A DNA stretch of 64,000 bases from Campanula takesimana (lineage: Eukaryota > Streptophyta > Magnoliopsida > Asterales > Campanulaceae), in contig JAOWBW010000282.1 of the NCBI GenBank assembly GCA_026119855.1, positions 1,448,085 through 1,512,084 on the forward strand, given 5' to 3'. The notes beneath the pieces were generated by a model. The model worked only from the letters and a program-made list of their open reading frames with translations, ran no database searches and was not told the DNA's origin. Position 1 is the first letter of the stretch, and the number at the start of each line of letters is the position of its first letter. Shown piece by piece: positions 10,119 to 20,578 of this stretch. The position numbers and the translations under genes are program-made.

Positions 10119-11624
10119 ATGGATCATGAGGCTAGGATCACAAGTCTTGAGAAAAAAGTCTTTATAATCTCTTTGGAGAAGTGGTTTGCCAAACTTTCTG
10201 GTTCTAGTCATAGGAAACTCGATGAACGGTATGGGATAAAGTGTCTTTGGTCACTTTTGCACATGAACTCCAATACCAACCTTTTGCAAGCGTGTGGGAA
10301 ATTTTGGAATGATACCCTCCATGTCTTCAAGTTTTCATTCAACGAGATGACACCCACTTATGAGGATATCGCGGCACTATGTGGCTACGAAGGGAAGGGT
10401 AAAGTTGCCTTGCCTTTTGACTTTGTTTGCTTGAGGGACAAGTTGATGAACTTTGGCGTGTCCGTGGAGGACTTTGATAGGTATGCTAGGGGCGGCTATG
10501 TTGACCTTTCTTGGATGCCACAGCACTTTATGCACATGGACGTGGCTTCTGACCGTTCTTTGGACCATCTTGCACTATGCTTGTTTGCCTCTATTCTCTT
10601 CCCCTCTGAGGTTGGGTTTGCCAGTGAAGGGTGCTTGGGCATGGTAAATTCCGCTCTTCTAGGCTACGACATTGTGCCGGCTATCCTTGGAGAGATGCTC
10701 TGTGGGATTCCCCATCTTGCGGCTTATGGTGGGATGCCCTGTGGTAGTGATAGGCTCTTGACTATGTGGTTGCAAGAGAGGCTTCATGTCAATAAACTGG
10801 CGACTTCTCTGAAGGTGGCTCCATGGATGCACTGTATTAGGGGGATGGCAGAGCGGTTTGAGGGCATGACTCTCAAAGGTTGGGAAAAGTATTTGGCGGA
10901 GATGGTGACTGACGACATTCAGTGGGTGGTGCCCCATTGGCACATTCACTCTGTGAGGGAAAAACAAGTGGGACTTCACATGATCAAAGTTCCGACCCTT
11001 TCTAGGACTACTTTTTACTATCCCTCTAGAGTGCTTCGTCAGTATGGTTTGGTGCAGACCATCCCGGAGGGTTGGGACGAGGAGAGAGATGATTTTCCTT
11101 TTTGGATACTTCAGTTGGATGATAGTGCCTCAGTCCTTCTTTCTCAGATGTGGGGCGAGGCCGGCTTTAGTCGTAGGACCTTCATCACACGCTCTAGCAA
11201 CACCTTCCTATCACGAGAGTATTTGGATTGGTATATGGGGAGACTTGGGCATGCGGAGCAGACTCTAGAGACCCTAAGGGGCACTATCTTGGGATCCTGT
11301 GCTCCGAGTTTTTCGTTGAGAGTGACAGAGGCGGTGGCTTATGAGAGGAGGATGAGTAAGAGCGTGGCTAACGGGAGCGGAGAAGAAGTGGGGACGTCAA
11401 AGAAGAGGAAGGGCGAAGAGGCTCCTAATGGCAAGGCTAAAGGTGTTAGAGAGTTCGAAAGAAGATTTTGTGAGAATCCTAACAAGAAGAAAGTTCGCCG
11501 TGGGCAAAGCAAGAAGAAAGAGACCGAGGGCACAAATGGCACTAAGGAGAAATCCCGAGCGTCTCTCCATAGTCGTTGCAGACACATTAGTTTAATTTAT
11601 GTCTTATTTTACGTTTTAGTCTAA
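10119..11624 (+). CDS. PMD2: plant mobile domain protein, single exon, antisense in TAT-1
   Basis: The open frame is uninterrupted. An ATG at 10074 adds 15 codons; I prefer 10119 (MDHEARITSLEKK) because the extra codons are hydrophobic filler directly after the leader. That gives 501 residues. The PMD core is seen as a Trp block (KCLWSLL), FKFSFNEMTPTYEDIAALCG, then LPFDF, WMPQHF and a conserved W-Y segment near the end. The last ~100 residues are Lys/Arg-rich with several KKRK/KKKV clusters, which suggest nuclear entry, then a short hydrophobic tail. It has no introns, unlike PMD1, and the two share only the domain core. Known PMD proteins act in the nucleus; what this one does for the element is not known. 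It is the only long intact ORF in the window. Confidence 0.78.
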   Translation: MDHEARITSLEKKVFIISLEKWFAKLSGSSHRKLDERYGIKCLWSLLHMNSNTNLLQACGKFWNDTLHVFKFSFNEMTPTYEDIAALCGYEGKGKVALPFDFVCLRDKLMNFGVSVEDFDRYARGGYVDLSWMPQHFMHMDVASDRSLDHLALCLFASILFPSEVGFASEGCLGMVNSALLGYDIVPAILGEMLCGIPHLAAYGGMPCGSDRLLTMWLQERLHVNKLATSLKVAPWMHCIRGMAERFEGMTLKGWEKYLAEMVTDDIQWVVPHWHIHSVREKQVGLHMIKVPTLSRTTFYYPSRVLRQYGLVQTIPEGWDEERDDFPFWILQLDDSASVLLSQMWGEAGFSRRTFITRSSNTFLSREYLDWYMGRLGHAEQTLETLRGTILGSCAPSFSLRVTEAVAYERRMSKSVANGSGEEVGTSKKRKGEEAPNGKAKGVREFERRFCENPNKKKVRRGQSKKKETEGTNGTKEKSRASLHSRCRHISLIYVLFYVLV

Positions 11625-11855
11625 ATTTCAGAATAGGTTATTTATTCAAAAAGTTTGTCAAGCTTAGACTCATCAAATAAGTGTTAACATGCAATGACTA
11701 TGGAAATAAAAGTTTTTGCTTTCAGAAAATACAACTTCTATCTTTATTGCTTTGTGACAGGATTTGGATGTTTATTTGTTTTTTTAGACCGCACCTCTTG
11801 AAAGGCTGCCTACGTTCCCCTTTTACAAATAGGACTAAGGGGCTCAGGTCACCGT
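11625..11855. other. TAT-1 non-coding DNA between PMD2 and the solo LTR
   Basis: A/T-rich tail of PMD2, then the first half of a CTACG/CGTAG module (GCCTACGTTCC at about 11808) ending at the target-site copy ACCGT (11851-11855). The second half (CCGTAGTTC) resumes at 14381. Confidence 0.6.
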
Positions 11856-14379
11856 TGACACGCCCCCAGGTCCCGGGATCCCCTAGTAGAACCTCGAACC
11901 CGGTGGGAGTGCCTAACGAGGAACCAGAAACTTAACAAGAAACTTAATGACATTTGTTTAACAAACTGACATGATATATGTACTCTAGAGTAAGGAGCGA
12001 TACTAGCTCACAACACGAGTTCTAGACAAGAAAATTAAAACCAAACTTAAATACATACAGCGGAAGATATGCCTAGCACATAAGCTGGCATCAAGAGTAC
12101 TATACAAGATGTCTAGTGACAACAAGAACTGAACAAAACTGTCTACCCCAAAATAAGGAGTTACAAACCCATAAAACATCGTCCTCACCAAATGTAAAAG
12201 GACACAAGCCCCAAAATAATCACGACCTGCGAAGTAAGCTCCCTGCTATGTCGAGCCTCACTGCGCACTATCCTTCCTTTGATCTAAGGAAAACAATTAA
12301 ACAAGGAACGGGGTGAGATAAATCTCAGTAAGCTATTAGATGCAACTACATGACATGTTATCATGCAATTCAAGTAGATACTCAAGTAATCATATATCAA
12401 GTATCATCAAGTAACAAGTATATGAGAGGCTAAGCCACTCATCAAGTAGCACATAAGGCTAAACAAGCAAGTTATAAGGATATTGCTTCCTTCCTTATTC
12501 CTCCCAAGAATACCATTGTTGTCGTAGCTTGTATTACTTTGACAATCACGATCAATAGCAGGAACTGATTATTCAGTATGTATCAGAAGACCCGGTAACC
12601 AGTGTCATTCCCAATATCAAGACTCATGAGTATTCACGAGGTGTTCAAGATAGGAGTTTAGCATTCACTTAAGTCAGGCTTATTGCTCCAACTAAGGAAG
12701 CTATGCCCTTACTATGGCCGGTAGTAAGGGGTCAGGTGAAAATACATAGGGACCCGATTGTCACTTAAACCCCAGCTCTCGCGACAAGCGTGAACCTATA
12801 CATTTTCGAACAAGCAAGGAGAACCAGCTGGACTCACACAAGAAGGTACAAGTAGATATTTACTTGAACTACAGGAGAAGAACTAATCCAAAAGTAGTGG
12901 ACTAGCTCAACAAGGAACATGCTTCAAGTAATCAAGAAGTCACCTTGTATCAAGCAAATGTATGCAATGTTTGCACATACACAACAAGAACATGTCTCAT
13001 ACACGTTAGTGCTTACTTATAGCACTTTCTAGTTCATTACCATACATATGTATTGGTGTCAAGCCATGTACAAGATTTTATTATCTTATATTCAAGTCTT
13101 AATCCAATTCTTTGGATGTTCAAGTCATGTACAAGATTTTAAATGTCTTATACTTCAAGTTATATCCCAATCTTTGGACATTCAAACAAGTATAAGAGTT
13201 ATACATTTAATCTTACAAAATCCCAATCCTATTCTTAGGATGTTCAAGTCTAAAACCTTATGCTAATGCCTCTAAGGTGCACAATCATTGGATTCACAAC
13301 AAGTATAACACATTAGTGCTTGTTCATAGCACTTTCAAGACATAAAGAAGAGTTACTACTCTTATACTTAAGTTCTCATTTGAGTTCTATAAGTATTACT
13401 GTTCAAGACTAAGCTCTAATGCCCCCAAAAGGTACAATTACACTTGCTAGGACATCTTATACCAAGGCTCTATACCTTAGGAGAGGTAAGGTTTCATCTC
13501 CATTTAGTTTGGCAACTATTGTGCAACAGGGGTTTTGGGCGGTCGCCCAACCCCATCCTGGGCGGTCGCCCAAGATCACAATTTCAGAACCAAAGTCTCT
13601 GCCTTAGTGGGCGGTCGCCCAAAGCCCCATGGGCGGTCGCCCAAGGCCAAAATCTGCAAAAACCCAATTTCTTCCCAGACTTAGAATTATCCGTCCCAAG
13701 CGTAGGAGTAACTTTTACTAACATTTTTAACACTCCTAGGATGCACTAACAAGCTTAAAACCAATTCTTTCATTTTAATTTCCTTACTTTACATAGTAGG
13801 ATATACTCCCTTTGTCCCACAATTACAAGTACCACAAAAATTGCCCCAAACACAAAATTAACATTCACAAGTATCGGGAATAACATTTATGCATGTTATT
13901 ACAAGCAAGGGGGAGCTAATAACTTACCTAGTCAAAATTCAAGTTGACCCAAACTTATTTCTGTTCGGCCTGGAACGCTCTATTCAACGCCATGAATATT
14001 AATCCGGGATCAGAATCAAGAACGGATGGATAATTAAACTCGAGGAGTCGAGAATAGGGAAAACTTTTAACCCTAGCTTTAGAACAGAAGGAGTATACGT
14101 AAATGATTTGGGTAAAATGAATCTGAGGAAGGCAACCCCAATTGATATACTTAAACTTTCAAAGAATTGCACTTAGGCCCCTCAAGTTTCACTTTTAACA
14201 AAAAGGCCCCTAAAGTCAAATTTTCACAAATGACCCAAAAGTCAAAACTAAACATTTAACCACCTTAATATTCTAAAGCAGTTAATAAATTAACCCAAAT
14301 AAAACTAGCACATAATATGCAAGTTCAAGAATTTAACAAATATGTCAAATATTTAACAAGAAATTCGATGGGTGTTACA
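11856..14379 (-). mobile_element. solo LTR (gypsy-like), 2.5 kb
   Basis: A 2524-bp segment from TGACACGCCC to GGTGTTACA is flanked by the perfect 5-bp duplication ACCGT (11851-11855 and 14380-14384). Read on minus it starts TGTAACACCC, a usual start of gypsy LTRs. It has no internal domain, primer site or polypurine tract, so it is best read as a solo LTR left by LTR-LTR recombination. It contains four TTGGGCGGTCGCCCAA-type dyads. I see no coding sequence in it. Confidence 0.8.
13535..13642. repeat. four GGGCGGTCGCCC dyads
   Basis: Copies are at 13537-13548 (extended to a 16-bp dyad, 13535-13550), 13560-13571, 13609-13620 and 13631-13642. Arms GGGCG/CGCCC surround a central GT. The copies are in the same orientation and are the only strongly GC-rich words in an A/T-rich LTR. 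Confidence 0.85.
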
Positions 14380-14384
14380 ACCGT

Positions 14385-14756
14385 AGTTCACTCCAGTCGG
14401 ACTAGAATGATTTTAGAGAAAGGAAAGATAGAAGGGGGAATGCTCTAACTTTTGCCTAGACCGCCCTTGCGGGTTTTCGATCTAGCGAGCTTTGTACGCA
14501 CCCTTATTTTGCATAGACCGCCCTTTGCGGGTTTTCAGTCTATCGGCTTCTTTTTGCGTAGTAAACATTTTTTTTTTTTTTAGAAGGGGAGTCTAATCAT
14601 AGTAGCGTCTGAGCTTGATGATGTTGACTGGTTCCTTGAGCGGGCTACCATCCAAATCTGCCATTCTGTCTAGTCTTGTGGCGCGCCTCGAGCTTTGGTC
14701 ATTGCGTCGACGCGTTGCTTCAAATCCTCTATTTCTCTTGAGATGTCTTGAATTGT
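14385..14756 (-). other. TAT-1 region downstream of gag-pro: two hairpin modules
   Basis: Two copies of a ~35-bp module (about 14456-14492 and 14514-14549) have outer arms CTAGA/TCTAG and inner arms CCGC/GCGG. The same module occurs in TAT-2 at 37492-37524, also just downstream of the gag-like ORF. A T run lies at 14569-14580. A short open frame on minus (14593-14820) does not resemble any domain I know. Confidence 0.55.
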
Positions 14757-17435
14757 TTATGCAGTCAGGTGCGAGAGTACCTCTGGGCCGTTCCTCACAT
14801 AAGGCTCGATTTCGTAGCAACCGAGGAGTTCAAAGTTTTCGTTTTCCCTATAGAACCAAAATCCTCTCACGCTGGTGAGCATGTTCTCGTCCAGCAAGCC
14901 TTGGATTCTCCTTTGTAGAGCCACACAGTCGTTGGTGTCGTGGCCTTCGTCTTGGTGGTAAGAGCAACTTTTGGTAGGTTCAAATGGTTGAAGGGGTGGT
15001 AATTCGGAGAGGAGTGAATGTTCTCCTAGAGGCTGCATCTTGCCCATTTGTCTCAGTTGGTCGAACAATTTTGCAAAAGGGGTCCCTATTCTTGTGTATC
15101 GGTGGACTGGGAGGGGGTATTTTTCCAAAAATCTTTGCAGTTTTTCACTGAATTTCTTTTCCTGGCGCGAGGGCCACGATTCTGTCGTTGGTGTTGGGGT
15201 CTGAAGTATATTCCCATGTGCCGGGTGTAGGATTGGGGTATTCGCGAGGTACTCCTTCAGGCAGCGTAACGCGAACTCACATCTCGAACTCCATTCTTGG
15301 TCGCGGGCCCTTTCTATTTCTCTGAGTGTCGGTTCCCCCACTGTTGTAAAATGGCTGAGGTATTGTAGTAACTTGATGAGTTCTTCCTTTTCGGCTTTGT
15401 TCCGAGGAGACTGCATTCTCAACACGGCTCGAATTTGCCGACTGATGGTCCTCCTCGAGGTTGTGGAGGGGGTCGCTTCTTGGTCCTCCTCGGTTGTCTC
15501 GACCTGGCCTTTTCCGTTGAAGATATCCTCGGGCTGTGTTTCCTTTGGCTCGGCTTCGATTCCTAAATTCACACATGTTAACACCTCATCGGCAGCTTGG
15601 GCTCGGGACGCGTTTTGATTAATAACCTGTTCTGAAATTTCTTTAATGTATTCATTATTTAATTGGTCTATGTCTGCCTCTTCTAATGAATCATTATTAA
15701 CTAAGTGTGTATCATTAAGTTGTTTTTTAGCCAATTTATCATACGAAAGAGTGACTACGGAGGGATACTCAGAAAGGACGAGGGTTTCATTCATGGAAAA
15801 TGGGAGTACATTGTTTGTGACAGACTCAAACTTGAAAGATAAATTATTAAACTCGGGGGAAGGGGATCTAGGAGTAGTGACAGGCGATGCTGCAGGAGTG
15901 GTGGAAAGGGGAACAGCATGAGAAGGAATCAGCCCCAGTGTGTCTGCCATAAACTTGGGAGTAGCTATGGGACCTCCGATTGTGCACCAGTTATTGAGCT
16001 TACCCGTCATAGGCACCACCAATGTCCTTGGGTCCACCTCATCTTCAGAATCGTCCCCAATGACGGCAATCATGTCTTCGTGCAGCCCCAGATTACCCAG
16101 ATGTTGAAGCAGATATTGGCCGTCCCATGTCTCAGTCATTCTTGGCGCTTCTGCAGTTTCTACTGTCGGCTTGTCAAGGGTTGCGGCTTCAAGTTGATCT
16201 GCCAAGTCATCTGCAACCTTGGCGGAGTACTCATGCCTGATGGTTCTAACTCTGCCCGTGGCTTTGTCATATTCCATGTAAGTCAGCTTCATGTTGGACC
16301 GATCGAATTCCACATCTCTGAAAATCTCGAACCCTTTCTGCAACTTACCGGTGTGGTCAATCCATGGCTCTGCGAACTCAAAACACGAAAACTCCTCGCT
16401 TTCCCTGACAAAGTAGCTATTCAAGGACAGGCGGTATGGCCACATTTCAGGCTTTTTATAGGGAAGCTTCATCTTTTTAAGCAATTTTATCCTTTGTTGC
16501 TCCATCTTGTCTTCAAGAGTAAGGGTGTATCCTAGACCGAACAACCCTCGATGATCAACCTCTTCAACCAATTCTGTGGGGCCTTGCAAATTCTTACCTA
16601 GCCCCAGCCCCGGTATGAAGCCCATGTTTCGTAGCATCCTTACAATAGGTGACACCCTATCTGAAGCCCTGGTAAGGTCAATAGCGCAGATCTGTGCTTG
16701 GGCCACTATTTCAAAACCGTTGAAGAGTCTACTCTCTTCCCCATGCTGAATCTGTAAGACAGGAACGCCTTTGGTGTCCGTCCCTTGGGCAGTTACGAGA
16801 TCGCTGTAGATGATGGTCACTTCATTACCAGATTGAAACTTCACACACTGGTGCAGGGAAGATGGGACAGCGCCCGACTGATGTAACCATGGCCAGCCAA
16901 GGAGGAGTGAGAAGGTTGCGGGGATGTCTATGACGTGGAAGTTGGCCGGCAGGATCTTTGTTCCGATGGTAATGGCAAGGTGGCTTCGCCTATCACGGCG
17001 CGGCATGTAGAGTCATAAGCTTTAAGGCAGGATATTAATAGCAGAACCATTATCAATGAATACACGGGGAATTTTCTTGCCATTTACCTTGACAGTGATG
17101 TATAAAGGCTCATTATGATCAACTTCGAACACTGGCTTGTCTAGCTCCGAGAAAGTGATGATGTTTCCATAGTGGATATTACCAATCATGTGGGTGACGT
17201 CCTCCGGGGTAGTAGTGGATGGTACCATGGTGGCGGCGAGGTTTTGCTCGAGCATGAGGCGATGGGCTAGGGAGGAGGTGAGTAGGGACCATAGTGAAAT
17301 ATGGGTTTGGGTTTGTTTGAGTTGAGTGAGGATAGGGTCTTCTTTGTCTAGGCCGGCTTGCTCGGGTTCCTTCCCAAAGATTTTCTTTGCTCCTTTCGGA
17401 TCGGATTGGTACACTTGACCGGATCTTGTAAGGAG
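14757..17435 (-). pseudogene. TAT-1 protease / G-patch region (pol without reverse transcriptase)
   Basis: This frame follows gag after a TGA at 17436-17438. In order: a retropepsin-like flap with IDNGSAINILP (about 17025-17060; active-site D-N-G instead of D-S/T-G); two stops and a short out-of-frame stretch (about 17007-17024); then ATFSLLLGWPWLHQSGAVPS, typical of plant gypsy proteases; a G-patch-like segment (MLRNMGFIPGLGLGKN, about 16580-16640); a long acidic linker; and near the C-terminus a CX2HX4HX4C knuckle (about 14926-14968). A reverse transcriptase normally follows in this lineage, but no RT, RNase H or integrase motif is seen. The RT block seems to have been deleted and replaced by gag-like sequence. 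Confidence 0.75.
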
Positions 17436-19012
17436 TCAAACTTCTGCACGTAGTTCCTCCAAAGACAATGGCGTGTCACGACAAGGGGGCGAAACTTCGG
17501 TCCTTTCGGCCTCCTCGAAGATTTCGGCCCAAGAAAGAGGTTGAGAGGGTCTGGGATTCTCTTCCTCTAGAGATTCGACTTCACTAACTAGTTCTTCTAA
17601 AGACAACAAGTAGCAAGAAGGTTCTTTATTATTAATCATTGAAATACAACCCATCTCATCACAGTCCGCCACAACAGGCTTGGCCGGATCAGTGATCTCA
17701 CTAAGTTCTACCATGAGTACATTGCTAGCTACATAATCTCTAGGGTCTTCGACAACTCCCTTGTGGATGAGCTCTTGCACAGCTTTCTTGAGTTCAAAGC
17801 ATTCTTCGGTAGTGTGACCGGTGCACTTGTGGTAGTGGCAAAACTTTGACAAATCGCAACCAAGGCGAGGGAGGTGTCCTTCTAATGGTTCGAGAATTTC
17901 TAACGTCACCAATGCCATGAAGATGTCCACCATCGTGAGCCCTATCTTGTCAAAGGCATCCATGAGCTCTAGGATACTGATCTCGCATGTTTGCACCAGA
18001 TTCACCCCACCATTATTAGGAAGGGGATTACTCACCACATTAGGACCCTTCGGCTTCTCAATCTTCTTGTCATTGATCAACCCTTGAACTACGCGTTTCA
18101 GTTGAATACAACCATCCGTTGTGTGCCCGATGTGCTTGTGATACTTGCAGAACTTGGAGGCGTCCAAATCGGTTCTTGGGTAGGCGGGTTGGTAATTCTC
18201 TAAAGGCTTGATAAGACTTCTCTTGACTAACACGTCAAAGACTTTCCCCATAGGCATTCCAAAATCGTCAAAGTGCTCCCTCTCTCTTTGCGGCAGAGCC
18301 CCATTCCTTGTGACAGCTTGAACATCTAGCGGGACCTCATTTTGGACCATATTCACTTGGCCGACGGCCTCCTTTCCACCCCTAGGAGGCGCAGGCGCAG
18401 TAGGAGCCTTGTAGCGGAAGGAGTTGTTGTTGTTGGTCTTTGGACTTTCCTTTGGCGGCACAATCCCAGTGAACCCTGCTTCGTACCTTACTCCAGCGTC
18501 AACCATTTCCCGCAAGTCAGGGAAATAACCATTGCCGATGGCTGCTTTCATCTCAGGCAATAAACATTTGTAGAATATCTGTTTCTGTTCCTTTGCTTTT
18601 GGTGGGTATTGGACCTCGCACAACCGATGATTCCACCTCTTGTAAAAATCATAAATAGCTTCACCGGGCTTTTGCATAGTGTTCTCAAGATCCGTTCGAT
18701 TCACATGCCAATCCAAGTTAGCTTGATACTTCTCACAGAAAACGACACTAATTTGATCCCAAGTTTGCCTCTCGCCTGGTTCTAGCCCCAAGAACCAACG
18801 CAGAGCTATACCATCCAAAGTGCTATGGAATACGCGAGCCATTTGTTCGTTGGTGCAGTCACGAGCCCTCATGGCCAACACATAACTATCCAAATGAGTC
18901 TTAAGACACGAGTCACCATGAAACATCGCCACTTTAGGCATCTTGAAATCTTTGGGGAGAGCCCCCACTTGACTAGTGTTGATTGTCTTGGTAGTCGGTG
19001 CACTTTGCTTAT
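17436..19012 (-). pseudogene. TAT-1 gag, main segment
   Basis: Its frame is open from the SIRE-A insertion site. It contains the plant retrotransposon gag core (about 18350-18930; MARVFHSTLDGIALRWF, then WDQISVVFCEKY and the DFYKRW block) followed by two CX2HX4HX4C knuckles (about 18106-18149 and 17800-17841). Gag forms the particle and binds RNA. The first codon of the open frame at 18968 is GTG and is not a start; the gene begins near 42962 and is split by two insertions. It ends at a TGA (17436-17438), after which the frame continues into the protease, so the stop may be a late mutation or a readthrough signal. Confidence 0.82.
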
Positions 19013-19238
19013 TGTTGGGTATGAAAATTATAAACCACTCCTATTACCTAGATTTGATTGATCCCATAACCTTATTTTACTTTTTGTGGACTTTAGGTTT
19101 AATTGTAAGAAGTTTTAAAATTTCATTAGTTAAGTCCATTTTTAGTTTAGCTAGGCTTAGAAGATCAGCCCCTTAAATTTTGAAGAAATGCTGCTGCTGA
19201 AAGACTTCTGCGAAATTGGTCAAGTCTGCCAACCTCAC

Positions 19239-19311
19239 CTAGGCGACCGCACATAGGCGACCGCACTAGTGACCGCACTAGTGACCGCATACCTTGGCGA
19301 CCGCAAATCCA
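19239..19311 (+). promoter_or_regulatory. GACCGCA cluster in SIRE-A U3
   Basis: Five GACCGCA words, three of them as GGCGACCGCA (a GCG-AC-CGC dyad), lie 170-240 bp upstream of the TATA box. The 3' LTR has the same cluster at about 30878-30942. Confidence 0.7.
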
Positions 19312-19476
19312 AGTAAAGACAACTTGATTTGAACGTTGCAAATTCAAATTTGAATTTGGTCGTACAAGATAGTACATCTGGACCACTAACTTCTGCAACT
19401 ACAAGACAAAGATATGAGCTCCAATCAGAATGTTACAACTCATCATCTTCCAACAGCTATCTCTCTCACCCAAGGC

Positions 19477-19484
19477 TATAAATA
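19477..19484 (+). promoter_or_regulatory. TATA box of SIRE-A 5' LTR
   Basis: TATAAATA; repeated in the 3' LTR at 31112-31119. Confidence 0.7.
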
Positions 19485-20509
19485 GTCCTTACTTTCTTCT
19501 TTGAAAGTGTGCTGAGATTCAAAGAGAGAAATTGCTGTCGAAATACTTGGTGATTGAAGATCATACTCAAGATTTCCAGAATCATTTGAATCTTCAAGCA
19601 TTCGCCTTCAAATCTTCAAAGATCCCCAGCAAGCCTTCAAGAACATCAAATCTCAAGCCCAGCAACACTTAAAGATTCATTAGGCTCTCAATCATTTAGA
19701 TTATATAGAGCTCTTGATTCTTTACACACACACACCCCGATTGATCAATCACATAGATTGCATCATTAGGGATACACCGGTCTAAGTCTAGGATTTGTTC
19801 TTCATAGAAAGTAGGAATTAATTCAAATCTTCATCTTTGTAATTTGTACTCAAGAGAATTAATATATCCTCCATTCAAAATCCAAGACTGACCATCTTGG
19901 TAAAGGACGTAGATCTTTTAACAGATCGAACCTTTCCAAATCATTGTGTCATTTACATTCTGCAAATTTACTTTCTGCAATTGTTCTTATTGTTCATATT
20001 GACATTGTTTGTCGTTTAGTGTTTTGATCTTTCCAGATTATCAAACGATTGTGAATTGTGTTTGTTGCTTGCCTATTGCCTAAGTTACTACTTCTGACTA
20101 CTTATCTTTTGCCAAATCTCACTGACACAAAACTTCATTTTCAACCTACCTCGTCTGTAACCTTTGCCGACCGCATATAGCTGACCGCAAGGTTACCTTT
20201 CCGCATTGCTTACCGCAAATTGAACCTTTCAAATCTCCATCTTTGCCGACCGCAATATTGCCGACCGCAATATTGCTGACCGCACTATTTGCTTACCTAG
20301 CAGTTTTTAACTTCAAAACCAACTCTACTTCGTTTTATCGAAAACTTCCGCTGTGCATTTTACTTTGAACTAGTGGTTTTTACTTGACCACAAAATTCAA
20401 GAGTAAGCATAAGGTTGAATTTTGAAAAAGGGTTGATAATTTTAAATAGGCTATTCACCCTCCTTCTAGCCTCTTTTCATACCCTTGTTGTGTCTTTGGG
20501 ACCAACAAG

Positions 20510-20521
20510 TGGTATCAGAGC
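20510..20521 (+). other. SIRE-A primer binding site
   Basis: TGGTATCAGAGC two bases after the LTR end. It is complementary to the 3' end of plant initiator methionine tRNA, the usual copia primer. Confidence 0.93.
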
Positions 20522-20578
20522 AAACACCTTTATAAAACCTCTGTTTTTCAAGCTTAACAACTTGGGTGCCGATTCAAA

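Larger units (their letters stand above)
19013..20507 (+). mobile_element. SIRE-A 5' LTR
   Basis: TGTTGG...CCAACA, 1495 bp. TATA box at 19477-19484. Two clusters of GACCGCA words: 19239-19311, upstream of TATA, and 20163-20290, downstream. A 13-bp GCCGCATTGCTT unit is present once here and twice in the 3' LTR. Confidence 0.95.

Noticed and set aside
11339..11587. Minus-strand hydrophobic ORFs opposite PMD2 C-terminus
   Set aside because: Shadow of the Lys/Arg-rich coding strand, which reads as Leu/Phe-rich on the opposite strand.
14593..14820. Minus-strand ORF after the TAT-1 protease region
   Set aside because: In a frame shifted from the main ORF, low-complexity Arg-rich, no domain.
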